Positions 43,325-54,131 of a DNA stretch of 64,000 nucleotides are shown piece after piece. Position numbers and translations under genes: made by a program. The notes under the pieces were generated by a model. It worked only from the letters and a program-made list of their open reading frames with translations. It did no database searches and had not been told where the DNA came from. Origin of the DNA: 'Nostoc azollae' 0708 (GTDB lineage Bacteria; Cyanobacteriota; Cyanobacteriia; Cyanobacteriales; Nostocaceae); contig NC_014249.1 of NCBI RefSeq assembly GCF_000196515.1, forward strand, positions 1 through 64,000. Reading direction: 5' to 3'. The stretch's first letter is position 1. Each line of letters starts with the position of its first letter.

Positions 43325-46300
43325 CTATTCAATATCTTCCATGCTGTGACTAAACAATTTATCTACTATTCCTCGGTGAATATGGTATTCTTGCATATAC
43401 CTTTCATCATTTAGCTGAAAGTCATTATCACTGCCTTCACTATTTTCATCATTGGAAGATAATTCTGATGTATCTAAAGCAGCTTCATCTTCTTGTAAGA
43501 TAGCATCAATTTCCTGCAATCGCCTGGAAACATCATTAATCTTTTCTGAATGTGGAAAAGATTGTCCTACAAGAGATTCCAATCTTGCTTTTTCAACCTT
43601 TGTATTTTCCAATTCTTCCTGCAATTTTGGTAGATATTTCGGTAATAAATCTATCATACTATCAAGACTGATTAAAGGATGAGAATGTTGAAACTCAATA
43701 CTTCCTTTTCGTTGAGTAAGGTTAGATGGTCGCTAAGGGGTATCTAGGTAGTATATAGCCCATAGTCCGCGACGGTGGACATTGCAACCAGTACTTAATT
43801 TCTTCGTGCTTCCCAGTAGAATATGTACCTCACCAGAATCAATTAACTCAGACAACTTAGTCCGGTTAGATTTATTAAAATCATGAACGAACGCAATTTG
43901 TGATTCTGGAATTTCTAATGCTATAAACAGCATTCTGAAATACCAATAGGTGCTGTATTTGTCTGTTTTAGGAATACTTGTATCACAGAATATTAATTGA
44001 GTCCTCTTGAGAGTATTTGTTAGATTCCAAATTTGCCAACTATTCTAAATAAATTCATGCAACTTGCTTATATATACTTCTTTAGTTTCTCCCAATAAGC
44101 GTATTGTTAAAGTAGCTTTTATGAGATCCGTAGTTGCACCCAGCATATTATCAATGCTGGGTGCAACGTACTGAGTGTAGATTTTTTCAGACCTTTCTGG
44201 AGCTTCCATAATAAATTGGAACTGTGCTAAAGATAGTTCTATAACGACATCAATAAACTTAGCTTTTCGATGTTTTAAAACATCAGCAATGTTATCATTT
44301 GTGCGGAGGTTAATAAACTGATCCATCAGCCATTGCAGAGCCTGAATATTGCAGAAATTCTTAAATCGATTTACTACTTTGTATTTACCACTAACAGTAA
44401 CTTCAGCCGAAGAAGTGGGTTCTATAAATTGACTGGCTCATTCATCAAAAGTTTCTATTGCCAATTCTCGTAATTTAGGAAGTTGAAATATCCGTATCCA
44501 ATTAAATAATTTTGCCATAGTATTGAATGGAATTATACCCGTTATACCAATTACTTTTCCTGTGAATTGAGAACAAGTTTCTGTGAGGATATCTCCCAGA
44601 ATATACAGAATCTTTATCTAGGTATCACTAGCAGTTTGACTCCAACTTTTGGGAATGCCTCTGATGTTGTATATATTGGTAGTAATTGAGAGATTCTTAA
44701 ATTCATGAACCTTATCTATTACCAATATATCTGTAAAATTATCAAAATCAATGTGATTATCTTTTTTTGTTAATGGTTTTAACTTGTTGATTTTATTTTC
44801 TAGGCTTTTTAATACCTTTTGAATTGTTTACTGGTGATTCTATCATTTGACTCGTTTCTCAAAAAAGCTTAGAGAATTTTTTTTCTTGATTGTGGAATGC
44901 TAATTGATAATCCTCCGATAATAGTAAACTAACGAATTGGCAATCAGTAATGATAGTGCAATCAAAATCCCCTGTCTGAATGGCAGCAGTGAAGATTTTT
45001 TCCCTTCTGTATCTAACTTTTCAGGAGCTAATAAGTTTCCCATTAGATAGAGATATCTAAAACTCTGTTTAATTTGCTTTTCAGTACCACTTAGAATAAC
45101 TAATATTGGCCTATTAGCTAATCTTAACCACCGACATTTCATCATAGATGCTATCATGGTATATATTTTACCAAATCCTACATCATGGGCTAGAAAAGTG
45201 GTATTTTTTTTAAGGATTATTGAAATACTCTCTAATTGCTAATAGTTTAATTGCATATCAGAATTACTACCTGGAAGCTAGAGGTAATTACCATTATATT
45301 TCGGGCAGAGAAAACATTAATTTGTGTGTTGTAATATGTATTGTATACAGTTCCACACATTTTGTTTATTCTCCCAAATCCAATTTCTAAAGGCAAATTT
45401 GATGACTTCTAATTTAGCTCGTGCTTCTTCTGTTGCTTTGTTAGATGCTAGAGTATTAATGGTATCCTTGCTTTCGTAAATAATGATTCGGGGGTCTTGA
45501 CAATTTAATCCTTTTCCCAAAAGTTTGGTACTATCTATATAGTTCGTGCCGTATTCAGCAAGGTCGTCAGAATTCCTTCCTATTTTCTAAAAAGATGTGC
45601 TGGATGAAGTAATATGAGATATCATTACTTTAATTTGTAATATCTCTTTTGCAAACTACTGGTGAATTTCTAGTTTCATCCAGTTTGTAACCAATATTAT
45701 GTGAATCTTCCTGGCCAAGATTTTGTTTTTTTAGGAATCTGTGAGATGATTCCAATCAATATTTGATGTTTCTAGATAAGCAAGTTTGATATCTTCCGTA
45801 GCATCGCGAAGCATTGTTAACGTTTGAACTGCCTTGGGTGCTTCTATATTTTTTGGTAAATTAGCACCAATCGCTTCTTCCAGTTTTCTGTAAATGTTAC
45901 CAGATAAATATTGAGTAGCAAGTTCCTGTTTCTGGTTAATTGGATTATAAGAGATGAGATTATCAGTATCGAGTTCTTGACTGATTTTTTCTTGACTCAG
46001 GTTGCTAATTTCTGAGATATAATCCAAATCTAGGCAACTTTTTATATTCACGGAATATATTAAGGCATCTTGGGATGAATTAACTTTTGTGGGAGCAGAA
46101 TATGAACGACAAACTCATTTAGAGAAAATATCAGCTAATTTGTAATTGCTCTTTTCTAGAGTTGTGACTAAGTAATAGTTGTGGTCTTTACCAACATATA
46201 TTAGATTATACTTGCTAGTGATTCTTCCCCATTTGTGAGTGAATGAGTTATAGCTGTTTTTAGTTCTTGTTGGAGTTATATTAATTCCTAATCATTTACT

Positions 46301-47682
46301 GTTGATTGGGTATTTATGACTTTTATTAAACAGCTACGTAGCTGCTAGAAATCCTCAATTCGATTTCTCTCTACTGTTTCTACTAAAACTAAATGGTTTT
46401 TCTCTCTTTGATAAATTTGGTTTGTATGAATACAAAAAGCTATTTCTTTAATATGTTACAGTTCAGGTGGAACTAAGAGAAGTTATTCAGTTTCTTCTCT
46501 AGGAGAGTAGTTAAGATTTACAGGTATTTTACAAATGGCTTTAGATAAATCTCTGCCATCATCTAAAAGAGTAAAACCTTCACCGTATAGTTCATTAATG
46601 CTTAGTGTACCTAATAAGTGATCTACATGAGGATAGATTCTTTCTCGTAAATGTATGTATTGGGTAAATTCTTGCAGTTGGTTTTGATAATTTTTATTAA
46701 AACTTCCGCCTGTAAATTCACTTAGGAAATATTCTTTGGGATGAGCTTTAGTTTTGTTAACTTTATTACCTTCATCTTGAGGAACAATTTGCATTTCTTG
46801 AGTATTCATCCATTTTTATATATTAGCATGATAAGGATTTTGGCTTTTTACAAGATTAGTAGAAGGGGGGTAATTTGATTTGTAGCTATGCTTTTAAATA
46901 CTCGGTTAAGAAGTTTTATAGCTGTTACTAGTTCTAGTTTTTATCCTAATCAAGCTCAGAATTTTTGAGAACTGGGAGCATCTAAAGTTTATGTTGAAGT
47001 AATGACTGTAATTAACCATTTTCTCTCACTAATTCAGCAGATTTAGCCGGACAATAGTTATGGATGCTGACTCTGGGAAAGTTATATTTTGAGTTATTTA
47101 CTCCATAGCCACCAAAGGGAAAATTCCTACATACCAAATCAAAATATTCTTCTGGGAAGATGACCTTTTCAAATCCTTGATTGTACAACTTAGCTTTACC
47201 ATACAAATATTTGGCTATAGTAGCGGGTGTTTTACCTAATTAAATGCAAACAGTTTTGACTTGCAGCATAGATCTTCTGGCATGAGTTTAAAGAATAAGC
47301 TATTACCGCAAGCTGGTTCTAAGATTTTGTCTCCTGTAAATTCTGTACGTGATAGCATTTCCTAAATACTACGAATAATTTTTGCTTCTGTATAATGGGC
47401 ATTTAATATGCTACTGCTAGTGTTATTAACTTTATCTTATTTCACTAAACTTGGCAATTCTTTTTGTGTTTTAGTAACCTATCTACTTTGTGGATTTAAG
47501 CTAAATATTTCTGGTAAATAACCCCATCTGTTAATTTGTCTAATGTTTGTAGTTCCTCTTAGTGGGGAGTGTTGTTTAAATTTTATAGAGTAATAATTGC
47601 CTGTTTATTGTTTTCCCATTTTTGCTGGGGTGTGGTTTTTGATTCTGATCCTATTGTTGAGTTGATTATAAACATATTCCAT
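43325..47682 (-). pseudogene. N6-adenine methylase-helicase fusion (relic)
   Basis: From ATG near 47682: LNAHYTEAKIIRSI, KILEPACGNSLFFKLMPEDL (SAM motif I, EPACG) and DLVCRNFPFGGYGVNN (motif IV; N-x-P-F where NPPF/Y is usual). The helicase half follows: VGFGKIYTMIASMMKCRWLR (Walker A, with Ile for Thr in GKT), DILVIDKVHEFKNL (DEAH-like box, D-K for D-E), IDSGEVHILLGSTKKLSTGC and YYLDTPXRPSNLTQRKGSI (motif VI side). The coiled C-terminus ends at 43325. It resembles the large phage/plasmid methylase-helicase proteins that combine modification with SF2 helicase. Many stops and shifts; catalytic substitutions in three motifs. Confidence 0.75.
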
Positions 47683-47939
47683 TACTAAAACTATTTTTTG
47701 GTAATGGGTGTATAGTGTAAAGATACAATTTAAATAGTTAATTTTTACAATCTAAGTGTTACTATAGTAAAAAGAAAAAATATAGCTTACTCATAAATCT
47801 AAGCTATTTCAATTATCTCAAAGCTACGTGAGTATTTAGGTAGTTGATAATATTTGGCGATGGTTTAAAAGCATATAAATAATTATATAAACCGATAGAC
47901 TTCTTATAATCGTTTACCTAAGTTCGCATGGCGGCAACT
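47683..47939. other. Gap without a gene
   Basis: AT-rich sequence between the methylase and the HEPN-like relic. Nothing is recognised. Confidence 0.4.
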
Positions 47940-48355
47940 ATAATTCTTTATTAGTAATGCTTTGGGGCTATCTTTCCCCTCATAATAAGCTTGGTATATC
48001 TACCCCAATTTCTTCAAATTTAAAATTTAATTCCGAAATAAAATTAAACCATTTATATAGAAAAATGCAAAAACTGCTAGGTAATACTATTACGGTATAA
48101 AGTTCCGTCTTTGGCCTTTTGGGTTGAGCAATAAGAAATATTTGTCAGTATCATTTTGTCTCCTTCTGTAAATATTCTCCCATGCGCTAATGCGTTTCTC
48201 AAAATGGGAAGTATTACGGAAAGTTTATCCACTCTCTCTATGTTAAGATACTTTTTTATTCCTACCCAATTATTAATATCATTATCTTTAGGTTTAAGAT
48301 TTCTGGAAATATTCCAAGAGGAATTTGATTTCTTATCATCACTGAATATTGACAT
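47940..48355 (-). pseudogene. HEPN-like protein relic
   Basis: The 92-codon open piece (48077-48355) reads DKKSNSSWNISRNLKPKDND, VDKLSVILPILRNALAHGRI and FTEGDKMILTNISYC. R-N-A-L-A-H is an R-x4-H motif with Asn after Arg, the RNase signature of HEPN domains. After a frameshift near 48090 the sequence continues LPSSFCIFLYKWFNFISELN with KFEEIGVDIP. It is not tied to a neighbouring MNT or AbiF-type partner that I can see. The truncation is probably N-terminal. Confidence 0.5.
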
Positions 48356-49539
48356 AAAAAGCTTATCAAATACCTTTAAGTATAATCTAGAGGGTTATTC
48401 TCTTCTTTTCTTTATCTTATTTTTCATTTTATTATTTTCATGTTAGTCTATCCTTTGAGAATGTATGAAAACCCTTAATGAAGTAATTGATATTATTAGA
48501 GTTACTGCTTTATTATCTATTAGTGCGGATTCATAATACTTGTCCAATAACAATGAGTATCTACGTAGAAAATCTGTGTAAAAAGGGCAATATAACTTTA
48601 TAAAGTATATATTAAACGACTGATCTAATACAGATCAGTAAAAAAAATGGTTCTTTGGTTATTTTATGAAAACCCTAGTTTAAAATTATTTAAGGCCTTA
48701 TTCTGTGTGCATTTCATTTAAAATGACGTGGTAAATAATCCTTAACTACTATAGAAACAATGCAAGAGCCCAAAAATCTTCCCATTCTAGTAATCTTGAA
48801 TGCTGACAATTTTTAGTGGTAAAACTTTGGGTAATTGTTCTCACTTCTTAGTTTACAAAATGCTTATTCTGGTATAGTCTAGTCCTTTTGTGAGGTGTTA
48901 AAGTTGATAGAAAGTCATAGTTTATGATATTTAATAATAATGCGATTGCTCATTATTTTCCTCTTGTTTTAATTTAGCTAATTTTTCCCTTTGATCATTA
49001 GTTGTGTAGCCTTTAGTCTCTGCGTCAGTGTATAATTTATCAGTTCTCTTCTTTCTTTCCGATCAATTTTTTTAATTCTTCAGTTAGATTTCTAGTATTT
49101 GCATATGACCTAATAATTGGTTATATGCAGTAACATCTATTACTATTGACCTGATACCTATTATCATTTTATCATTTTTGTTCTGATATTTATTGAAATA
49201 CTAGATTTATTTTCTATACCTCGACCATCACTATTACCAAATAATACTGACAAAGATTTGTTTAACCTAACTTTATGTTGTAAAACTTGTTATTAATTTA
49301 TATTAAACTTGGAAATTGGCCATTTTAAACCGAACCGAAAGTATTGGTCTTTGGTTATCTATTCACTCGCCCATTAATAATATACAAGTATTTGGCATAG
49401 TCTAGTCTCTACTAAAAGTATCGAGAGGAAACTTACTGCTAAAGGTGAACTGCTTGCAGCAGTGCTAGTTTCCTCCAGGATGCTCCACGATCGCTTTTTT
49501 CCTGTGTACTAATTAGTACAAAACCTAAAAGTACTAAGA
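48356..49539. other. Long stretch with only fragments
   Basis: No complete gene is present. On the minus strand around 48950-49080 a run TDKLYTDAETKGYTTNDQRE and KLAKLKQEENNEQSH is coding-like, but I cannot name it. Near 48465 a plus-strand start reads MKTLNEVIDIIRVTALLSIS before a TAA. Copy 2 of the palindromic repeat lies at 49435-49495. Confidence 0.4.
49435..49495 (-). repeat. Palindromic interspersed repeat, copy 2
   Basis: The reverse complement of this stretch matches 37460-37520 over about 55 bases: GCGATCGTGGAG, CCTGGAGGAAACTAGCACT, GCTGCAAGCAGTTCACC. One small indel distinguishes the copies. Confidence 0.65.
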
Positions 49540-51207
49540 CTTCTCTTAGAAATTTCTACAGGACTAGAAGCTGGTCGTGTAACCTTTGGCCAAGACTACA
49601 TCCGCTCAATAGTAGCAGTATCTTGAACAGCTAAACGTGTAATGTTTACTGGCAATTTTTTAAATCGGCTATTGTTACCTGCTGCGGTCTTCCTTCATCA
49701 AAAGCCAGTAGTGCGGCTTCTGAGGCCAGAGTGTCTCATGCAGCACTGCTAAACTTGCTAGTACTAGCAGCGATCACTTCCAGATACTCTTCAGCAACTT
49801 TTATACCGTAGCGTTCCAGATGAATTCTGAGAATGTGACAGCGTTCAATTTCTGTGGGTAGATTAACAAAGAAGTTCTTATCAAACCGCCCTTTACGCTT
49901 GAACTCAGTCCGTAAAGCAGTTAGGTTATTACAAGTTGCCACCACAAATACCCCTACTATACACTTAGACATGAACGTGAGGATATTTCCTAAAATTCTT
50001 TGTGAAACTCTAGAAGTGTCGCCATTAGCGAAAAGTGCTTTCTCTACTTCATTAATCCATAACACACAAGGTGCGATCCCTTTAGCTTTAATGATTGTGC
50101 GGTGGACATTACTTTCAGATTCTCCCACTAGACTACCAAGCATTGAGCCAATGTCTAGTTGCAATAATAGAAGATTAAGGATAGTTGCAATGTTCTTGGC
50201 TACTATTGATTTACCTGTCCCTATTGCTCCCGCTAATAGCACTCCTTTAGGTTGAGGCCGATTTAATGATCGCGCTTCTTGGGAAAATAACTGACGATGG
50301 CCTTGTAGCTAATCCCGCAGTAAATCCAAACGGCGAAAAGGTATTGTCGTGGGTTTACCCACGACAATACCCATTTGAGCCAGTAGCCTCGTTTTGTATT
50401 CGATACAAAGGAAAGTTTAGCATTAATCACAATGCCTTGAGGAGTTAGGCGTTCTTTCACAGTCAACCGGAGAAAGTTTCTAACTTCTTCCAGCATCAAG
50501 GTTAATACTCCTCTTACTAAGGTTTTTTTATCTTCAGTGGTCAGAGAAACTGTAAAATTCACCTCTTGCTCACTGACAGATTCTTACAAATATAGCAGAT
50601 ATGATTCTAAGTGGTCTTGAATTTGCTCAATGCTGGGTAAAGGAACTTCGCAGCACCGAATTAGCCTCAGTAAAGATTCATGCAGTTGAATGTTTTGACC
50701 CAGAAGTATAATGCGCTTTTCAGTTGGTTTGAGATGATGATACAAGTTCTTGACTCTAGTGAGAATTTTCCAACTCAATTGTAGGTAATTTTTACCTACA
50801 AAAGGGTGAATATCTCCCAGAATGAAAACTCCATTCCCCTCGGAATTGTTGATGTACTCGAATACATATATTAGAGGGTCTATGTAAGGAGGCTTTTTGT
50901 AAGTCTCAATTGATTTGAATACCATTCCACCGTCGTCAGCCATTAGACATTGCTCCAAGCTGGAAACTCCCAAATTCCAGAAATACACAGGATTGTTGAG
51001 TTTCTCCATGACTTCAGTAGTTAACTATTGAATGATAGTAGCTTCTTCAGGAGATAGAACCTCTAAAGCCACAATGGGTATGTGAGAGTCAATGGTGGTA
51101 ATTAGGTTTGATACTTTTATGGTTGTTAATAAGGAATTTTGTTTGTTTCCCAGTGAAAATGTATTGATGAAATAGCAAACGTTGTTTAGGCGAAGTGTAA
51201 TGAGCAA
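49540..51207 (-). pseudogene. Ycf46-like AAA+ ATPase (relic)
   Basis: The reading starts near 51207: KVSNLITTIDSHIPIVALEV, one TAG (51025), then MEKLNNPVYFWNLGVSSLEQ, EYINNSEGNGVFILGDIHPF and RIILLGQNIQLHESLLRLIR, the Ycf46-type N-terminal fold. The ATPase core (49736-50242) is open: VLLAGAIGTGKSIVAKNIAT (Walker A), LGSLVGESESNVHRTIIKA, VLWINEVEKALFANG (Walker B with Asn for Asp), FVVATCNN (sensor I) and FKRKGRFDKNFFVNLP (Arg finger). Frameshifts lie near 50250-50340 and a stop near 49735 cuts off the C-terminal helical lid. It is in one operon with DUF2997 and DUF1257. Confidence 0.8.
50340..50371. repeat. Perfect 15-bp inverted repeat inside the AAA gene
   Basis: GGTATTGTCGTGGGT and ACCCACGACAATACC are perfectly complementary with 2 bases between them. 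It lies in coding sequence (protein ...GIVVGKPTTIPFRRLD). Confidence 0.6.
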
Positions 51208-51250
51208 AGGGAGGAATATTGAAGATATTTTCCTCCTCCCTGCTTTGAAT

Positions 51251-51457
51251 TTATTGATGTAGTCGGTGTTGATGGGTATTAGTAGTGCGAACTTGTTGTT
51301 GAGATTCTGGTTTGTAAGAGTGATTGCCCTGTACTATCCCCAAAGCTTCCTCAAAAGGTTGTATTGCTTCTAGACAGGAAAATCCTTCAAATCCTTCAGC
51401 TTCTATTTTTATTTTACCTGTAGCAGTGTCAAAATGTATCAAGATTGCCCTTTTCAT
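51251..51457 (-). CDS. DUF2997 protein
   Basis: An intact 68-residue protein: MKRAILIHFDTATGKIKIEA, then EGFEGFSCLEAIQPFEEALG. This is the DUF2997 signature (two beta strands, G-x-x-C-L-x-A). Families of this type are encoded beside DUF1257 (Ycf35-like) and AAA+ proteins in cyanobacteria, and the neighbours here match. The function is not established. It is the only undamaged member of the operon. Confidence 0.8.
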   Translation of the reverse strand: MKRAILIHFDTATGKIKIEAEGFEGFSCLEAIQPFEEALGIVQGNHSYKPESQQQVRTTNTHQHRLHQ

Positions 51458-51460
51458 AAA

Positions 51461-51907
51461 TTATCTCCGTACTTGTTGAATTTGTTGATGTTCTGACAAT
51501 ATAAGACGCAGGTTATGTACTTGATCTGTGGTTTCTTCTGTGATGGTGCATTTTTCTAGCTGTTCCTGTAACTGTGCTGCTTTAGCGCGAACCATGTTTT
51601 TATCGTAGGTTTGCATGAGGGTATGAGAAAAGAAGTTTTCTCCCAGTCGGGGTACGGTTTCATGGGCAGCCTGAATGATTTGATACAGTTTTACTTCTTG
51701 ATCCCGCAGAGAACCGATATCTGCGCGGGCATTTAAAGTAGAACTAGGGATAATAATCTCTGCACGTTCTCCTTCAGAGTCATTGTAATAACCTTTGAGC
51801 AATTGTGGTTTTTTATAAACCTGCACGGTAAGCTATAAATCTTGTAGAGCATCAACTAAAAATTTACGATTAATTAATTCTGTGGTGACAGTTGAGAAAT
51901 GTGACAT
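51461..51907 (-). pseudogene. DUF1257 (Ycf35-like) protein, one in-frame stop
   Basis: From ATG 51907 the frame runs 149 codons to 51461: MSHFSTVTTELINRKFLVDA, then one TAG, then LTVQVYKKPQLLKGYYNDSE. MSHF and the following basic strand are the DUF1257 hallmark. The rest (LRDQEVKLYQIIQAAHETVP, MVRAKAAQLQEQLEKCTITE) continues without a break. The start is upstream of and nearly abuts DUF2997 (3 bases apart). A GTG start just past the stop could give a shorter product. Confidence 0.7.
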
Positions 51908-51979
51908 CTTAGTTACTGTGAATTGGGAAATTAATACTGATAAATAGGGAAGCAAATAGTTGCTATTACTTCCTCTTTT

Positions 51980-53080
51980 AATTGTGTAGCAAGTGTATGA
52001 GGTATATTATTCTCATCTATACCTCATACCTTGTTTTTGCTCAAGGATGATACAGACAGGTTTTTTTACCGAAGTTTGAGAGACATAGCTGGAGGTTTGC
52101 CTACCCCCATACCTTGATTACTTGCTAACCTTTGAATATGACGTTGTTAATCCAGCAGCTTGGCGTAAATTTCGTCTATTTTTCTATCTTATTGAGAACG
52201 CCTCTGTGAATCAGGTCTTTTGGTATCTATAGAAGCATTTTTGAGAATATCTTCTAGATGAGTCATTATTGCTTCCAGACTGCTACCTGTTTCAAAATTG
52301 GCGTTATCCAAAAGCATTTGCACTTTCTTGAAATAATGTTCCATCTTCTTTTTGAATTTGACTGGTTTGCATCCTAGTTCCCAATTGCTCAAATTTTCGA
52401 GTAATTGCGCTGCTAGTTGTTCACCTCCAGCGATCGCCGATTCTCTTAGTGTTTGTTCTAAATTTGTATCATACTGCTCAATGAATCGAGTTATTTGCTA
52501 CAAACATTAAGCTTTTTGTTCTGACAATTGCTTGCTAATAGCAGGAATGATCACAGGAGGACCAATTATTACTTGTAAATAGTCTTCTACTTCCTCTAGA
52601 CAGGGAAGAGCTTTTACTAAATTTTGCTTAACTTTTTGTTGTTGTTCTACAGATAACTGCCAAGAACTCAGCGAGATGAATTTATCAATATGTTCTTGGT
52701 AATATGTGTAGGCCTTCTCATATTCTCCTCTCAATTGGGTGTGTAAATTAGGGGTAATATTATCTTGGATTTCGATTAATTGACTCCAGACTATGGGCAC
52801 TAAATCTATGAAATGAATCCAATCACCATTATCATAATTTATCCATTCTTGGACTGAAGCAATTTCTTATCTTGATTTGTTTCCGGCTTCATCTAAAGCT
52901 TTGAAAACTTTGATGCTCTTTAAACCAACTTCTAAGGTCGTAACTTTTACTAATTCTGATGCTTGCTCATTTTGGGATGTTTTAATTACATCTGCCCATT
53001 TTGGAGCATTGCTTCTGGTAGTTTTCTGTAACTTAACTTTGAACCTGATTCGTGTTTTGTTTAGTTTGGAGAAGTTGTAT
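51980..53080 (-). pseudogene. Unknown gene upstream of the DUF1257 operon (relic)
   Basis: Pieces in order: FKVKLQKTTRSNAPKWADVI, EQASELVKVTTLEVGLKSIK, SVQEWINYDNGDWIHFIDL, then the 97-codon run 52507-52800 (PIVWSQLIEIQDNITPNLHT, HIDKFISLSSWQLSVEQQQK) and, after stops, the 67-codon run 52189-52392 (LEQTLRESAIAGGEQLAAQL upstream of it, KKMEHYFKKVQMLLDN inside). It is a soluble helical protein that I cannot name. A 12-bp perfect hairpin (51995-52029, GTATGAGGTATA / TATACCTCATAC) separates it from the DUF1257 gene and may be a terminator or operator. Confidence 0.45.
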
Positions 53081-53085
53081 TATTA

Positions 53086-53496
53086 AATAATAGCATTTTG
53101 GAGGAAGGTTCTATTTGACTTGGGAATGATTCCTTATAGCGTATTATTTTGGAAGTTAAATTGTTTACTTTCTTAGAAAAGCGTCAGCTTTTTTTGAGAG
53201 CTACAGCCCAAATTACGTAGTGTGATTTTAAGTTTGAGCTTGCCGCAAAGACAAAAGTTTTTTTTGAAAAAATTGGCGTGGTTAAATCCTCAACTTGACC
53301 TCATTCAAATCGAAGTTTTGTATGTTTTTATGTTGTGTTATTTGATTAATCACAAGCTTTGTTTGACTGTCTCGAACTTAAAGCTAAAACTATGCTTACT
53401 TATACTAGTTTATACACGCCTCTACTTACCACTTTATCAATATGTAGATGCTTTTGTCCTGTGTTATGTAATAATTTTCAATATAGATTGAAAGTT
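53086..53496. other. Gene-free stretch
   Basis: Plus-strand frames here (to 89 codons) are Leu/Tyr-rich, without homology that I recognise, and are probably spurious. No hairpins were noticed. Confidence 0.4.
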
Positions 53497-53931
53497 TTAA
53501 GTCAAACTAAAATTAGTCTCTTCAGGACTAATTTGCCATAATTCTAATAGCTCAAGTATTGCTTTTTGAACATCCCAACGCATTAAAGTTTTTTGATTTA
53601 GGCTTGTGAATGGTCCATCAGTTTCAGTTAACATACGCTCTTTTGGTATCTCCTTAACTAAGTGTTTTCCTTTTTTAGTCGCAAGCATTGCTGGACTAAC
53701 TGAAAACCAACATCCTAAAGATGTAGCTCTTTTAAGCTATGTTTGTGTACCAGTAAACCAATGTAATATTGGAATATCTGCATCTTGAGACTGATCAAAA
53801 CAATTAAGAACTGAATCAACAGCAGATCTACTATGAATTGATATTATGCGTCCACCAGCTTTTTCTGTAGAGTCTAGAATATGTTCTAAAACACGGGTTT
53901 GAATATCTTTAATGTACAATTTATTTTGCAC
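53497..53931 (-). pseudogene. TatD-type nuclease relic, QatD-like
   Basis: From 53931: MQNKLYIKDIQTRVLEHILD, then GGRIISIHSRSAVDSVLNCF and DIPILHWFTGTQT. After a TAG: GCWFSVSPAMLATKKGKHLV, then PKERMLTETDGPFTSL and LMRWDVQKAILELLELWQI. The metal ligands H (SIHSR), H (ILHWFTG) and D (TETDGPF) of TatD amidohydrolases are kept. The wording is closer to QatD, the TatD component of the Qat anti-phage system, than to housekeeping TatD. The N-terminal third (first H-x-H) is missing and no qatA/B/C remains were found nearby. Confidence 0.7.
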
Positions 53932-53942
53932 GATTACTTACT

Positions 53943-54098
53943 CTAATTTAACTCCAAAAAACTATGGTTTTCAATGTAGACGTGATTTATAAGTGGTCGG
54001 ACAAAAATAAACGCTTTTTCAAACTGCAATCCTTGGGCTTCTGCAATTTTACAAGCAGTATTTACTGCCCGTTTTAAACGCAAGTCATCAGCTGACAT
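53943..54098 (-). CDS. Small unknown protein between parB and the QatD remnant
   Basis: A 51-residue frame: MSADDLRLKRAVNTACKIAE, AQGLQFEKAFIFVRPLINHV and YIENHSFLELN. In frame, upstream sequence to about 54120 (VDLNLKVRLQ) suggests that the original start may lie earlier. It follows parB by about 30 bases and could be the third gene of the par operon. No family is recognised. Confidence 0.4.
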   Translation of the reverse strand: MSADDLRLKRAVNTACKIAEAQGLQFEKAFIFVRPLINHVYIENHSFLELN

Positions 54099-54131
54099 TT
54101 GTAGCCTTACTTTTAAATTCAAGTCAACATT

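Noticed and set aside
53222-53491. Plus-strand Leu/Tyr-rich frame of 89 codons
   Set aside because: Hydrophobic low-complexity sequence without start context; probably chance in AT-rich DNA.
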